NCBI GenBank assembly: GCA_963757945.1
Contig: CAVWTN010000001.1
Coordinates: forward strand, 248,001-312,000
Length of the DNA: 64,000 bases
Reading direction: 5' to 3'
DNA from: CAVWTN01 sp963757945
GTDB taxonomy: Bacteria > Vulcanimicrobiota > Vulcanimicrobiia > Vulcanimicrobiales > Vulcanimicrobiaceae
In this document: piece after piece, positions 1-8,740 of the stretch
Layout: each line of letters opens with the position of its first letter
Position numbering within the stretch: position 1 is the first letter of the stretch
Program-made: the position numbers and the translations under genes
The notes under the pieces: generated by a model
What the model saw: the letters and a program-made list of their open reading frames with translations, nothing else
The model's database searches: none
Told to the model about the DNA's origin: nothing

Positions 1-16
1 CTGAAGGCGTAGCCCC

Positions 17-1831
17 TCAGCAGACGCGGTTTCGCCCGGCTTTCTTCGCGCGATAGAGCGCGCGGTCGGCCCGGGCGATCAAGGCGTCAGGCGGCTCGTG
101 CGCTTCGCGGAGCGCAACGCCCGCGCTGACCGTGACCGTCGCGCCTCCGATTTCGAGCACGGCGGCCTGCTCGACTGCTTGGCGGATTCGTTCGGCGAGC
201 AGTTTGTTTTTTGCGATGTTCGGCTCGATCGTGACGAGCGCGAATTCCTCGCCGCCGAAGCGGACCGGAATGTCCGCGGCGCGGCTGGTCGAGAGAAGAA
301 TCTGCGCTACGGCCGCGAGGACTCGATCTCCGGCGAGATGGCCGAAGCGATCGTTGACCGCTTTGAAATGGTCGATGTCGAACATCGTCAGTCCGACCGA
401 TCCGGCGGAACCGCGGTCCTGTAGTGCGCACAGGCGCTTGAGTTCCTCGCTCATGTAGAGACGGTTGAAGAGTCCCGTCAGGTGATCGCGGATCGCGCGT
501 TGGTAGATGTTCTCCCGTTCGAGTTCGACGGTTCGAAAGAGCATCTCGCGCTCGACTGCTACCTGCAGGGGAAGGCTCATTTGCTCGATCAGCGCATCGA
601 TCTCCGCGGAGGCATCGACGGGCCGCTCGAGCCGCACGATCGCGGCGCCGTGCGCGCGATGATCGGCCGGCGAAAACAACGGAACGATCAGCGCCGGTTC
701 GCCTTGCGGATCGCCGAGCGGCCACGTGCCGTGCGCGAAGCTCGCGCCGTTTTCGGCGTGCCATTCGGTCTGCGCCTTGCCGAGCACGTCCGCGATCGAT
801 TTCGGTACGCCGAGCTTGACGCCGTGGTACCGAAACTCCGAGAGGAACGCTTGCACTTCGGCCGTATCGACGGCCGCGTAGAACTCCAAGCCCGCGACGG
901 GCAAGTAGCGCCCCACGACCTCGATCAAGTGGCCGGCGATGTCGCCGAAATCGCGATAGAGCATCAGCGTGTCGGTGATGTCGCGCAGGGAGGCATTGAG
1001 CTTGCTCAGACGCCGGATGTCGACCGTCGTGTCGGCCGTGAGGTAGAGGCCGCACTCCAAGTCCTTGAGACGTTCGATCATGAAGGCCACGAGCGGTTGC
1101 GGGATGATCGAGCCGTGCAAGGGCGCGATCTGCCGGATCGGCAACGGATCGAGCCGCGCGAGCGTGTATCCGAGGATCTCGCGGCTCGGCATGTAGTGCT
1201 CGTGGAACGGCCGCATCTGTTCGAAGTAGCTCTCGTCGCTCGCGAAAAGCGACCAGCTCTCGCTGAAGCCGCCGAAGAGGTCCGATGAGAACAGCGTGCC
1301 CGTCGCCTTGTCGAACGTCGCGAACGCTCCGGGGAACGGACAGTACGGCGTGAAGACGAACTGCAACTCGCGCCCGCCCAGGTCGAGTTTCCAACCGTGC
1401 TCGTCGACGCGCCAGAACGACAGCTTATGCAGGCCGTAATGTTTGAGCAATGTCTCGACGCGCCAGTGCGTCACCAGCACGGCGTCCGGCCGCATGAGTT
1501 CCTTATCGAGCGCCGGGAGGGCGGCGGCGATGTCGGGGCCGCCGTGGTGGCACACGAAGTACTTGACGTTGCGCAAACCCACGACCGCTTCGACTTGGCG
1601 GCGCACCTGCGGCCACGTCAGCGTGGAGCCCGGATCGATCAAAACCGACTGGTCGCCATGCTCGACAAGGTAGCTATGGCATTGGAAGTCGTCACCCGGT
1701 AGTTCGCACCCAAGCCACCACGTTTTCGGCGCGATTTCGATCGGGCCGACAGTTGGCCCGATTCGCTCCGCTAACACCTGCTTCGGCCGTGCGCCGTCGA
1801 CATACGCGCGATACTCCCTACGGGCCATCAT
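17..1831 (-). CDS. diguanylate cyclase with N-terminal flavodiiron/ODP-like metallo-beta-lactamase domain
   Basis: About 604 residues from the paired ATGs at 1831/1828. The frame stays open upstream to 2017, but that stretch is low-complexity and would overlap the divergent neighbour. Residues 35-260 resemble the beta-lactamase fold of flavodiiron/ODP proteins: HHGGPD (95-100), SSDLFG (182-187) and LHGS (238-241) align with its metal motifs, but several ligands are replaced. Residues 280-430 look like a GAF-type sensor, followed by a short helical linker. The C-terminal GGDEF domain is intact: DHLTGLFNR near 450, FDIDHFKAVND near 485, GGEEF at 526-530, and an inhibitory-site RxxD (RAAD, 517-520). 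It should make cyclic di-GMP from two GTP under control of the N-terminal sensor, which I infer responds to redox, oxygen or a small ligand. No transmembrane segment is visible. Confidence 0.85.
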   Translation of the reverse strand: MMARREYRAYVDGARPKQVLAERIGPTVGPIEIAPKTWWLGCELPGDDFQCHSYLVEHGDQSVLIDPGSTLTWPQVRRQVEAVVGLRNVKYFVCHHGGPDIAAALPALDKELMRPDAVLVTHWRVETLLKHYGLHKLSFWRVDEHGWKLDLGGRELQFVFTPYCPFPGAFATFDKATGTLFSSDLFGGFSESWSLFASDESYFEQMRPFHEHYMPSREILGYTLARLDPLPIRQIAPLHGSIIPQPLVAFMIERLKDLECGLYLTADTTVDIRRLSKLNASLRDITDTLMLYRDFGDIAGHLIEVVGRYLPVAGLEFYAAVDTAEVQAFLSEFRYHGVKLGVPKSIADVLGKAQTEWHAENGASFAHGTWPLGDPQGEPALIVPLFSPADHRAHGAAIVRLERPVDASAEIDALIEQMSLPLQVAVEREMLFRTVELERENIYQRAIRDHLTGLFNRLYMSEELKRLCALQDRGSAGSVGLTMFDIDHFKAVNDRFGHLAGDRVLAAVAQILLSTSRAADIPVRFGGEEFALVTIEPNIAKNKLLAERIRQAVEQAAVLEIGGATVTVSAGVALREAHEPPDALIARADRALYRAKKAGRNRVC

Positions 1832-2004
1832 CGGAAGCGGCGCCGCTGCAGCCGTCCCTTTTGTGTCTATCGGTCGTTCGGCTGTGTGTGTTGAACGATT
1901 CCGGGTCCCGGCGCGCGATGCGTTTGTCGGCCCGGCGTAATCGCCTTGCAGAGCAAGGAGCGCGATTACGTAGGCGCGGCGGCCTTTCGCTCGAATCACG
2001 AGCC

Positions 2005-2430
2005 ATGCCGATCCCATTGGATGTCGTCTACGAACGCTCGTTTTCAGGGACGCGACGGCGGATCTTCAACTTGCTCGCCGAGATGGGGACCTCCGGTGAT
2101 GCCATTTGGCCATTCGCCTCGCAACCGTTCATGCGCACGCCCGGTCCGCTGACGCCGGGCCGTACGGAAGAATGGCATAGCGGTGTGCACGCCGTTCTCG
2201 CGGAGGTCGTGCCGGAAGAGCGCATCGTCTGGCAGATCGACAACGAAGGCTTCGACGGCACGCACGGCTATTATCTTTCGAGCGAAGGCAAGAAGACGCA
2301 CATCGTGCATCGGATCCACGCGACGCTCTCCGATACCGAAGGACGGCTGTTCTGGAAGCGTTTCGACGACGTGCACGCGCGCACGATGCAAGCGCTCTAC
2401 GACAAACTCGAGCGCGTCCTCAAGCGTTAA
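2005..2430 (+). CDS. SRPBCC (START/polyketide-cyclase-like) family protein
   Basis: A 141-residue protein beginning MPIPLDVVYERSF. The frame is open upstream to 1753, but the upstream part is arginine-rich, non-protein-like and antisense to the diguanylate cyclase, so the ATG at 2005 is preferred. The sequence has the layout of SRPBCC ligand-binding domains: an N-terminal strand, a helix, then a long beta section with a VVPEERIVWQID-type strand, and a long C-terminal amphipathic helix. This fold forms a hydrophobic pocket, but the ligand cannot be inferred. Its TAA stop interlocks with the stop of the convergent TetR gene. Confidence 0.6.
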   Translation: MPIPLDVVYERSFSGTRRRIFNLLAEMGTSGDAIWPFASQPFMRTPGPLTPGRTEEWHSGVHAVLAEVVPEERIVWQIDNEGFDGTHGYYLSSEGKKTHIVHRIHATLSDTEGRLFWKRFDDVHARTMQALYDKLERVLKR

Positions 2431-3044
2431 GCGCTCGCCGCCGCGGGCGGCGCCGGCAGTTCCAGCGCCGCCACGAACGCCCGGAACGCCCGGTCCGCAG
2501 TTGCCCGATCGCCGGTAGCGAGCGCTTCGAGCAGCAGGCCGCGCGCAACGGCGCCGAGCAGATTCGCAGCCGCTCGCGCCTCGCTTGGCGCGATCCCCGC
2601 GTCATCGAGGATGCGGCGGAACACGTCGACGGAATCCGCCGTCATGCGCTCCGCGACGGCCCCGAAGCGGCGCCGGTCCCGCAGAGCCAGAACGTGCAGT
2701 TCGAGCGTGAACCGCAGATAGCGCTCGTGGCGCGGCGCGCGCAGGAAGAGCCATGCTGCGATGACCTGCGAGCGCACGTCGTAGCCGGGGCGCCGTTCGA
2801 GCCAGGCTCCCAGCAGCACCCGCTGCCGGCGCTGGGCCTCATCGGCGATCGCCGCAATCAGACGTTCCTTCGAATCGAAATGGTAGAGCAGCATGCGCGG
2901 GCTGACGCCGAGCGACTGCGCGAACGGACGGAGCGACAAGTTCGAGACACCGCGAGCAAGACAGTGCTCGACCGCCTTCGCCAGCAAGCGCGGGCGGAGC
3001 GCCGGATCGACGGAACGCGCCATTCGCGCGAGCGTAACATTCAT
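2427..3044 (-). CDS. TetR/AcrR family transcriptional regulator
   Basis: A 205-residue protein with a TetR-type helix-turn-helix near residues 30-60 (LSLRPFAQSLGVSPRMLLYHF, then SKERLIAAI) and a helical ligand-binding half. An internal ATG at 3023 (MARSVDP) is an alternative start. On its strand a TTGACA lies at 3060-3055 with a weak TACGCT -10 at 3036-3031, which would place transcription start close to 3023 and favour the shorter form. It is divergent from the Liv operon starting at 3110, with only 65 bases between them, so it probably controls that operon and itself. Its stop overlaps that of the convergent SRPBCC gene in a TTAA. Confidence 0.85.
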   Translation of the reverse strand: MNVTLARMARSVDPALRPRLLAKAVEHCLARGVSNLSLRPFAQSLGVSPRMLLYHFDSKERLIAAIADEAQRRQRVLLGAWLERRPGYDVRSQVIAAWLFLRAPRHERYLRFTLELHVLALRDRRRFGAVAERMTADSVDVFRRILDDAGIAPSEARAAANLLGAVARGLLLEALATGDRATADRAFRAFVAALELPAPPAAASA

Positions 3045-3109
3045 GAAACGAACGTGTCAAGAACTCCGCGCAGGTGAAGGGCTTGGTCCGGCGTACATGA
3101 GCCCGCACG

Positions 3110-4357
3110 ATGAACCTTCGCGCGTTATCTCGGATATTGCGAACGCTCGCCCTGGCATGCGCTTGCGCGCTCGCCGCCTCCCCGTTCCCGGCGTGGGCCG
3201 CCGATAAGGGCACGTTCCGCGTCGGCCTGCTCAACCCGGTCACCGGCCCCTTCGCCGCGCTCGGTGCGGACGTCAACGCCGGCTTCCAATACTACCTCGC
3301 GACGCATGGGGGGCGCCTGGGCGGATTCACCGTCGACGTGCGCACCGGGGACGAAGCGAACTCGACCGATGCGGCGCTTTCGAAGGCCCACGAATTCATC
3401 GAGCAAGATCACGTCAATCTGATCGTCGGGCTGGTCAATTCGGGCGTCGCGTACGGGATCAGCGATTACGTGGATCAACAGAAGACGCCCCTCTTGATCA
3501 CCGTCGCGGGTGCCGACGGGCTCACGCAGGCGAAGGCGAACCCTTCGGTCTTTCGCCTGTCGTATACGAGTTCGCAGGACGCGATGCCGCTCGGGGCTTA
3601 CACCTGCACGAAGCTCAAGAAGAAGACGGCGGTCGTCGTCGGCCTGGATTACGCGTTCGGCTGGGAGGCCGCGGGCGGATTCGCGCGCACGTACACGGGC
3701 GCCGGCTGCAAAGTCGTCCAGGAGATCTACGCGCCGCTCGGCACGCAGGATTGGTCGCCGTTCGTGCAGCGGATCGACAAGAACGCCGCGGTCGTGTATG
3801 CCGTGATCGCCGGGCCCGATGCGATTCGCTTCCTCGCCGCCGCGCGTGATTACGGGTTGACCCAGCCGATCGTCGGACACGGCGCGCTGACCGACGAACA
3901 GATCTTGCCCGCGGAAGGCGCGACGGCAAGCGGGATCATCACGTCGCTGCATTACGCCGCCACGGTGCCGAACAAGCAGAACGACGCGTTCCGGCTCGGC
4001 TACGAGGGCACGTCGAACAAGAGCGTCTCGCAGTACGTCGAGGACGGATATGCGGCAGCGCAAGTCGTCGATGCGGCGCTCGCGAAGCTTCCGGCGGGCG
4101 CAGTTCAGGCGAGCGCGTTCACGGCGGCGCTACGCACGGTCCGGGTCGACGCCCCGCGCGGTCCGCTGCACTTCGATGCGAAGCAGCAAGCGGTCTACAA
4201 CGTCTACGTACGGCGCGTGCGTCAGTTCGGCGGAAAATACCGCAATGAAGTCATCGACAGCTTCTCCGATGTCTCGCAGTTCTGGCGTTACGATCCGCCC
4301 GCGTACTTGCAGTTGCCGCCCTACACCAAGCTGAAGGGCACCTGGGCGAAACCATAA
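3110..4357 (+). CDS. Liv-type ABC transporter substrate-binding protein (cluster 1)
   Basis: A 415-residue periplasmic binding protein. An N-terminal hydrophobic signal peptide ends near AWA-AD (about residue 30), followed by FRVGLLNPVTGPFAALG, the typical first strand of family-1 peripla_BP_6/LivJ proteins. ITVAGADGLTQ and VVVGLDYAFGWEA match the ligand cleft and second-lobe regions of this family. It is the first gene of an importer operon with LivH, LivM-LivG and a LivF-like ATPase. The ligand may be a branched-chain amino acid, an amide or an aromatic acid, because members of this family vary widely. The operon starts 65 bases from a divergent TetR gene, its likely regulator. Confidence 0.85.
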   Translation: MNLRALSRILRTLALACACALAASPFPAWAADKGTFRVGLLNPVTGPFAALGADVNAGFQYYLATHGGRLGGFTVDVRTGDEANSTDAALSKAHEFIEQDHVNLIVGLVNSGVAYGISDYVDQQKTPLLITVAGADGLTQAKANPSVFRLSYTSSQDAMPLGAYTCTKLKKKTAVVVGLDYAFGWEAAGGFARTYTGAGCKVVQEIYAPLGTQDWSPFVQRIDKNAAVVYAVIAGPDAIRFLAAARDYGLTQPIVGHGALTDEQILPAEGATASGIITSLHYAATVPNKQNDAFRLGYEGTSNKSVSQYVEDGYAAAQVVDAALAKLPAGAVQASAFTAALRTVRVDAPRGPLHFDAKQQAVYNVYVRRVRQFGGKYRNEVIDSFSDVSQFWRYDPPAYLQLPPYTKLKGTWAKP

Positions 4358-4386
4358 GCGCACTTCTGAGCGGCCTGGCGTACGGC

Positions 4387-5199
4387 ATGTTGCTGTTCGT
4401 CGTAGCGCTCGGCCTAACACTCTCGTTCGGTCTGATGCGCGTCGTCAACTTGGCGCACGGCGCGTTCTATCTCTTGGGCGGCTATCTGACGCTCGCGCTG
4501 ATCGCACGCTCGAACGTGCCGTTTTGGGTTGCGGTCGCGCTCGCCGCCGCGGCGACCGCGGCGCTTGGGACGGCGCTCGGCACCGCGCTCTTGCGCCGCT
4601 TCGCGCAGGACGAAACGGGGCAGATCGTGTTCACGCTCGGCGCCGGATACGTGATCGGCGATCTGCTGGCGTGGGCCTTCGGGGCGGATCCGCAGACGCT
4701 CCCGCGGCCGCCGGGGCTCGAGGGAACGATCGCGTTCTTCGGCGCTCGCTTTCCGAAGTACCGGCTGGCGCTGATCGGCTTCGGCGCGGCGCTGTTCGCC
4801 GCGCTCGAACTGCTCTTCAATCGCACGTGGCTGGGTCTTGCGATTCGGGCCTCCGTGGACGATCCCGTGATGGCACGCTCGGCCGGCGTGCGCGTCACGC
4901 TGCTCTACACGGCGACGTTCGCGCTCGGCGCGGGGCTCGCGGCCTTCGCGGGCGGCGTCGGCGCACCGCTGCTGGGCCTGACGCCCGCGAGCGGCTTCGA
5001 TATCCTGATGCTCGCGCTCGTCGTCGTCGTGGCGGGCGGGCTCGGTTCGATCCGCGGCTCGTTCGTCTGCGCCGCGCTCGTCGGGCTGATCCACCAATTC
5101 GGCGCGCTGTATTTTCCGGGGTTCGCGTTGTTTGCGACGTTCGTGCCGGTGGCGCTGCTGCTGGCCGTTCGTCCGCGCGGGCTCTTCGGCCATGCGTAA
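4387..5199 (+). CDS. livH: Liv-type ABC transporter permease LivH (cluster 1)
   Basis: An inner-membrane permease of about 270 residues with at least seven hydrophobic segments. It has the LivH signature LTLSFGLMRVVNLAHGAFYLLGGY near the N terminus and the conserved GGLGSIRG loop near residue 215. The start given is the first ATG. Family comparison places the true N terminus about 11 codons upstream (SALLSGLAYG before this Met). The only start-like codons there are CTG at 4366 and ATA at 4354, and the latter overlaps the TAA of the binding-protein gene as ATAA. No convincing ribosome-binding site precedes 4387. The gene overlaps the next one by 8 bases. Confidence 0.85.
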   Translation: MLLFVVALGLTLSFGLMRVVNLAHGAFYLLGGYLTLALIARSNVPFWVAVALAAAATAALGTALGTALLRRFAQDETGQIVFTLGAGYVIGDLLAWAFGADPQTLPRPPGLEGTIAFFGARFPKYRLALIGFGAALFAALELLFNRTWLGLAIRASVDDPVMARSAGVRVTLLYTATFALGAGLAAFAGGVGAPLLGLTPASGFDILMLALVVVVAGGLGSIRGSFVCAALVGLIHQFGALYFPGFALFATFVPVALLLAVRPRGLFGHA

Positions 5200-6877
5200 T
5201 CGCGCCGTCCTCGCGGCGGCAGCGCTCGGCTTGGCGTGCGCGCTCGCGTTCGCGCCGCCGTTCGAGCAGTTCGTGCTGACGCGAGCGGCGATCGCCGCGC
5301 TCTTCGCGGTCGGATTCAATCTCGTTTTCGGCTACGCCGGGATCGCCTCGCTCGGCCACGCGGCGTTCTACGCGTTCGGCGCGTACGCCGTGGCCGTTGC
5401 GAGCGCACGCGTCCCGGCGCTCGCGCCCGTCGCGATCGTCGCGGCGCCTGCGGGCGGCGCGTTGCTCGGCGCCGGCTTCGCGCTGCTGACGCGGCGCACG
5501 CGCGGGATCTACACGCTGTTGCTCACGCTGATGCTCGCGCAGGGCCTCTGGGGGCTCGCGAGCCAAAACGTCGCGGTCACCGGGGGCGACAACGGGATCT
5601 CGGGGATCGTTCGGGCCGCACCGTTCGCATCGCCCGCGGCGTTCGGCCTCGCCGCGCTCGCGGGGCTGGTGCTCGGGGCGTTCGCCGTCAAGCTGTTCGT
5701 CGATTCCCCGGCCGGCCTCATCGTCGTCGCCGGGCGCGAGAGCGAGGCGCGCGTCGCGGCGTTCGGCTTCGACATCGTCGCGTATCGCGCGGCGGCCTTC
5801 GCGCTCTCCGGCGCGCTCTGCGCCTTCGCGGGCGTCTTACACGCCTACGCCGGCGGTTCAGTCACCCCGAGCGTCGCGCACTGGACGACGAGCGCGAGCG
5901 CGTTGGTCGCAGCGATCCTCGGCGGCCCGGCCTTCGTTCTAGGCCCGGCGCTCGGAGCAGCGAGCCTCGTGCTGCTGGAGACGGTCGCGTCGTCGCTCAC
6001 GCAACGCTGGGAGACGGTGTACGGCCTGGCGCTGATCGCCACGATCGTGTTCGTCCCGCGCGGGATCCTCGAGCTGCGGGCGCGGCGTGAAGCGCCTGCC
6101 GCCCGGCGCTTGGCGGGTGCGGCGCACGTCGACGAGGGCGAGGCCGGCGGCCTGCTCCCAAGGACGCCGGGGAGCGTCCTGTTGGCGCTTTCGAACGTGA
6201 AGGTGTCCTTCGAAGGCGTTGAGATCTTGCGCGGCTGCTCGCTCGATCTGCGCGAGGGCGAGCGGATGGCGATCGTCGGGCCGAACGGCGCCGGGAAATC
6301 GACGCTGTTCGCCGCGATCTGCGGCGACGTCGCGCTCGGGAGCGGCACGATCGTGCTTGCCGGGCGGGACGTCAGCGTTTCGGCACCCTACCTCCGGGCA
6401 CGCTTCGGCCTGGGGCGCACCTATCAATTCGGGGCCGTCCCGCGCGCGCTCACGGTGCGCGCGTTCCTGGAACTCGCGCACCTGGCACGGGCGCGCGAGG
6501 ACATTCGCGCGTTCGTTCCCATCGCGCGCCTGAGGCGGCTCCAGGCCGACGTCGCCGCCACGCTCGCGCGAACGGGGCTGGCCGGGATCGCCGGCGTGCC
6601 GGTCGGGACGCTCTCCGCCGGCACGCAGCGGGTCGTCGAAATCGTCGCCACGCTCGCGGCGCGGCCGCGCGTGCTGCTGCTCGACGAACCGACCGCCGGG
6701 CTCGATGAGACCGAGCGCTCGCTCGTCGTCCGGCTGATCGCCGCCCTCCCGCGCACGATCGGCCTGCTCGTCATCGAGCACGATCGCGAAGTCGCGGCCG
6801 CCGTCGCCGATCGCATCGGAGAACTCGTGGACGGACGGATCAGGGAGGCCGGCGATGCCGTCGCTCTCGGTACGTGA
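5192..6877 (+). CDS. LivM-LivG fusion: ABC permease joined to ATP-binding protein (cluster 1)
   Basis: A 561-residue protein starting at the ATG that overlaps the livH stop. Residues 1-300 are a LivM permease with multiple membrane segments and the hallmark FNLVFGYAGIASLGHAAF. After a linker, residues 328-561 form a LivG-type ATPase: Walker A GPNGAGKST at about 363-371, Walker B RVLLLDEPTAGLD near 495, and H-loop VIEHD. The ABC signature is LSAGTQR (near 473), weaker than LSGGQ. LivM-LivG fusions are known and guarantee equal amounts of the two parts. It should pair with LivH in the membrane and with the degenerate LivF encoded next, contributing the intact Walker motifs. Confidence 0.9.
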   Translation: MRNRAVLAAAALGLACALAFAPPFEQFVLTRAAIAALFAVGFNLVFGYAGIASLGHAAFYAFGAYAVAVASARVPALAPVAIVAAPAGGALLGAGFALLTRRTRGIYTLLLTLMLAQGLWGLASQNVAVTGGDNGISGIVRAAPFASPAAFGLAALAGLVLGAFAVKLFVDSPAGLIVVAGRESEARVAAFGFDIVAYRAAAFALSGALCAFAGVLHAYAGGSVTPSVAHWTTSASALVAAILGGPAFVLGPALGAASLVLLETVASSLTQRWETVYGLALIATIVFVPRGILELRARREAPAARRLAGAAHVDEGEAGGLLPRTPGSVLLALSNVKVSFEGVEILRGCSLDLREGERMAIVGPNGAGKSTLFAAICGDVALGSGTIVLAGRDVSVSAPYLRARFGLGRTYQFGAVPRALTVRAFLELAHLARAREDIRAFVPIARLRRLQADVAATLARTGLAGIAGVPVGTLSAGTQRVVEIVATLAARPRVLLLDEPTAGLDETERSLVVRLIAALPRTIGLLVIEHDREVAAAVADRIGELVDGRIREAGDAVALGT

Positions 6878-7463
6878 CCTCGCGCCGGCCGGGAGCCGGA
6901 TCCGCTGCTCGTTCGAGGCGGGCGCGGGGGAGATCGTCGCGCTCGAGGCCCCCAGCGCCGCGGAGACGTCGCTCGTGCTGGCGGCCCTCGCCGGACACGG
7001 CGAGGCGAGCGGCTCGGCCCGGCTCGACGGGAACGAGTTGCTCGGCCGCGAGCCGGACGCTCGCGCGGCGCTCGGCTTGGGCTACGTGCCGCAGGGCCAT
7101 CGGATCTTCGCATCGCTGCGCGTGGGCGAGCACCTGCGGCTCGCCCGGCGCCTGCGGGGTCCACGCCCGCTCGGAATAGCGGCGCTCGAAGCCGCCATCC
7201 CGCTGTTGGGCGCGCGGCGGGGGCAATTCGCGCGCACGCTCTCCGGCGGTGAGACCCAACTGCTGCTGCTCGCCCAAGCGCTCGCCGGAAATGCGAGCGT
7301 GTTGCTGCTCGATCAACCGTTCGAAGGTCTCGACCCCGCCGCGATCGCGCTCGTCGGGGGCCTGCTGGAAGAGCGCCGGGGCGCCGGCATCGCGATCGTG
7401 CTCGCCGACGCCCGGACGGCGGCCGTCCGGGCGTTGCCGCCGACCCGGACGGTCGTGCTGTAG
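6855..7463 (+). CDS. degenerate LivF-like ABC ATP-binding protein (cluster 1)
   Basis: A 202-residue LivF homologue, about 35 residues shorter than usual, overlapping livMG by 23 bases. The Walker A place reads APSAAETSL (residues 32-40), so both key glycines and the catalytic lysine are gone. Walker B is VLLLDQP (149-155) with the catalytic Glu replaced by Gln154, and the H-loop histidine is replaced (LAD, 183-185). The signature LSGGE (129-133) and the YVPQGHRIF Q-loop region are kept. The frame is intact, so this looks like an ATPase-inactive partner rather than a pseudogene. It would complete the composite site whose Walker motifs come from LivG. The C terminus ends early after the H-loop region. 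Confidence 0.8.
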   Translation: MPSLSVRDLAPAGSRIRCSFEAGAGEIVALEAPSAAETSLVLAALAGHGEASGSARLDGNELLGREPDARAALGLGYVPQGHRIFASLRVGEHLRLARRLRGPRPLGIAALEAAIPLLGARRGQFARTLSGGETQLLLLAQALAGNASVLLLDQPFEGLDPAAIALVGGLLEERRGAGIAIVLADARTAAVRALPPTRTVVL

Positions 7464-8651
7464 CTAGGGCCCGAAGGCTTGGATCCCGGTCTGGGCGCGG
7501 CCCAGGATCAGCCCGTGAATGTCGTGCGTGCCCTCGTACGTGTTCACGGATTCCAGGTTCATCACGTGGCGGATCACGTGGTACTCGTCCGAGACGCCGT
7601 TCCCGCCGTGCATGTCGCGCGCGACGCGCGCGATCTCGAGCGACTTGCCGCACGAGTTGCGCTTGAGCATCGAGATCATCTCGGGGCGGGCGGTCCCTTC
7701 GTCCATCAGATGGGCGAGGCGCAGCACCGCCTGCAAGCCGAGCGTGATCTCGGTCTGCATGTTCGCGAGCTTGATCTGGACCAGCTGCGTCGCCGCCAGC
7801 GGCCGCCCGAACTGCTCGCGCGCCAGTGTATACGAACGGGCGGCGTGCCAACAGAACTCCGCGGCGCCGAGCGCGCCCCAGGCGATCCCGTAGCGCGCCT
7901 TGTTGAGACATCCGAACGGCCCCGAGAGGCCGGAGGCGCCGGGGAGGAGCAGCTCGTCGGGCACGAACACGTCGTCCATCGCGATCTCGCCCGTGCTCGA
8001 GGCGCGCAGACTGAACTTGCCCTCGATCTTCGGGGCCGACAGCCCGGCCATGCCCTTCTCGAGGATGAAGCCGCGGATCACGTCCTCATCGTCCTTCGCC
8101 CAGACGATAAAGACGTCGGCGATCGGCGAGTTCGTGATCCACATCTTGTTGCCGGAGATCCGGAAGCCGCCTGGGACCTTGCGCGCGCGCGTGACCATGC
8201 TGCCGGGGTCGGATCCGTGATCGGGTTCGGTCAGGCCGAAACATCCGACGATCTCCCCGGTCGCCAGGCGCGGCAGGTATCGCTGCCGCTGCTCCTCGCT
8301 CCCGTACGCGTAAATCGGGTGCATGACCAGGCTCGACTGCACGCTCAGTGCCGAGCGATAGCCCGAATCGACGCGCTCGACCTCGCGTGCGATCAGCCCA
8401 TAGGCGACGTGGTTGACGCCGGCGCAGCCGTAGCCCTCGATCGTGGATCCCAAGAAGCCGAGCTCGCCGAACTCGTTCATGATCTCGCGATCGAAACGCT
8501 CGTGCCGGTTGGCCTCGAGCACGCGCGGCATCAGCTTCTCCTGGCAATACGCCCGCGCGGCATCGCGGATCATCCGTTCCGCGTCGGTGAGCTGCTCCTC
8601 GAAGAGCAGCGGGTCTTCCCAACTGAATTTCCGGCGTTCGAGTGTCGTCAC
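7464..8651 (-). CDS. gcdH: glutaryl-CoA dehydrogenase
   Basis: A 395-residue acyl-CoA dehydrogenase. Its sequence is typical of the glutaryl-CoA group: IEGKFSLRAS, GPFGCLNKARYGIAWGALGAAEF, QFGRPLAATQLVQIKLA, MISMLKRNSCGK and DMHGGNGVSDEYH. VNTYEGTHDIH near 370 holds the catalytic glutamate. It oxidises and decarboxylates glutaryl-CoA to crotonyl-CoA with FAD and electron-transfer flavoprotein, in lysine, tryptophan and glutarate breakdown. It converges on the Liv operon with directly abutting stop codons (TAGCTA). The start at 8651 follows a GAAAGGA-type ribosome-binding site. A TAGTAT sequence on the minus strand near 8705 could be part of its promoter. Confidence 0.93.
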   Translation of the reverse strand: MTTLERRKFSWEDPLLFEEQLTDAERMIRDAARAYCQEKLMPRVLEANRHERFDREIMNEFGELGFLGSTIEGYGCAGVNHVAYGLIAREVERVDSGYRSALSVQSSLVMHPIYAYGSEEQRQRYLPRLATGEIVGCFGLTEPDHGSDPGSMVTRARKVPGGFRISGNKMWITNSPIADVFIVWAKDDEDVIRGFILEKGMAGLSAPKIEGKFSLRASSTGEIAMDDVFVPDELLLPGASGLSGPFGCLNKARYGIAWGALGAAEFCWHAARSYTLAREQFGRPLAATQLVQIKLANMQTEITLGLQAVLRLAHLMDEGTARPEMISMLKRNSCGKSLEIARVARDMHGGNGVSDEYHVIRHVMNLESVNTYEGTHDIHGLILGRAQTGIQAFGP

Positions 8652-8740
8652 GATGCGTCGTCCTTTCGGTCTCGGGGAGTCGCGCCGCCCCCAGCGTTCA
8701 TACTATCATGCAACGGGTTCGGCCGGCATTACCGCCGGCT

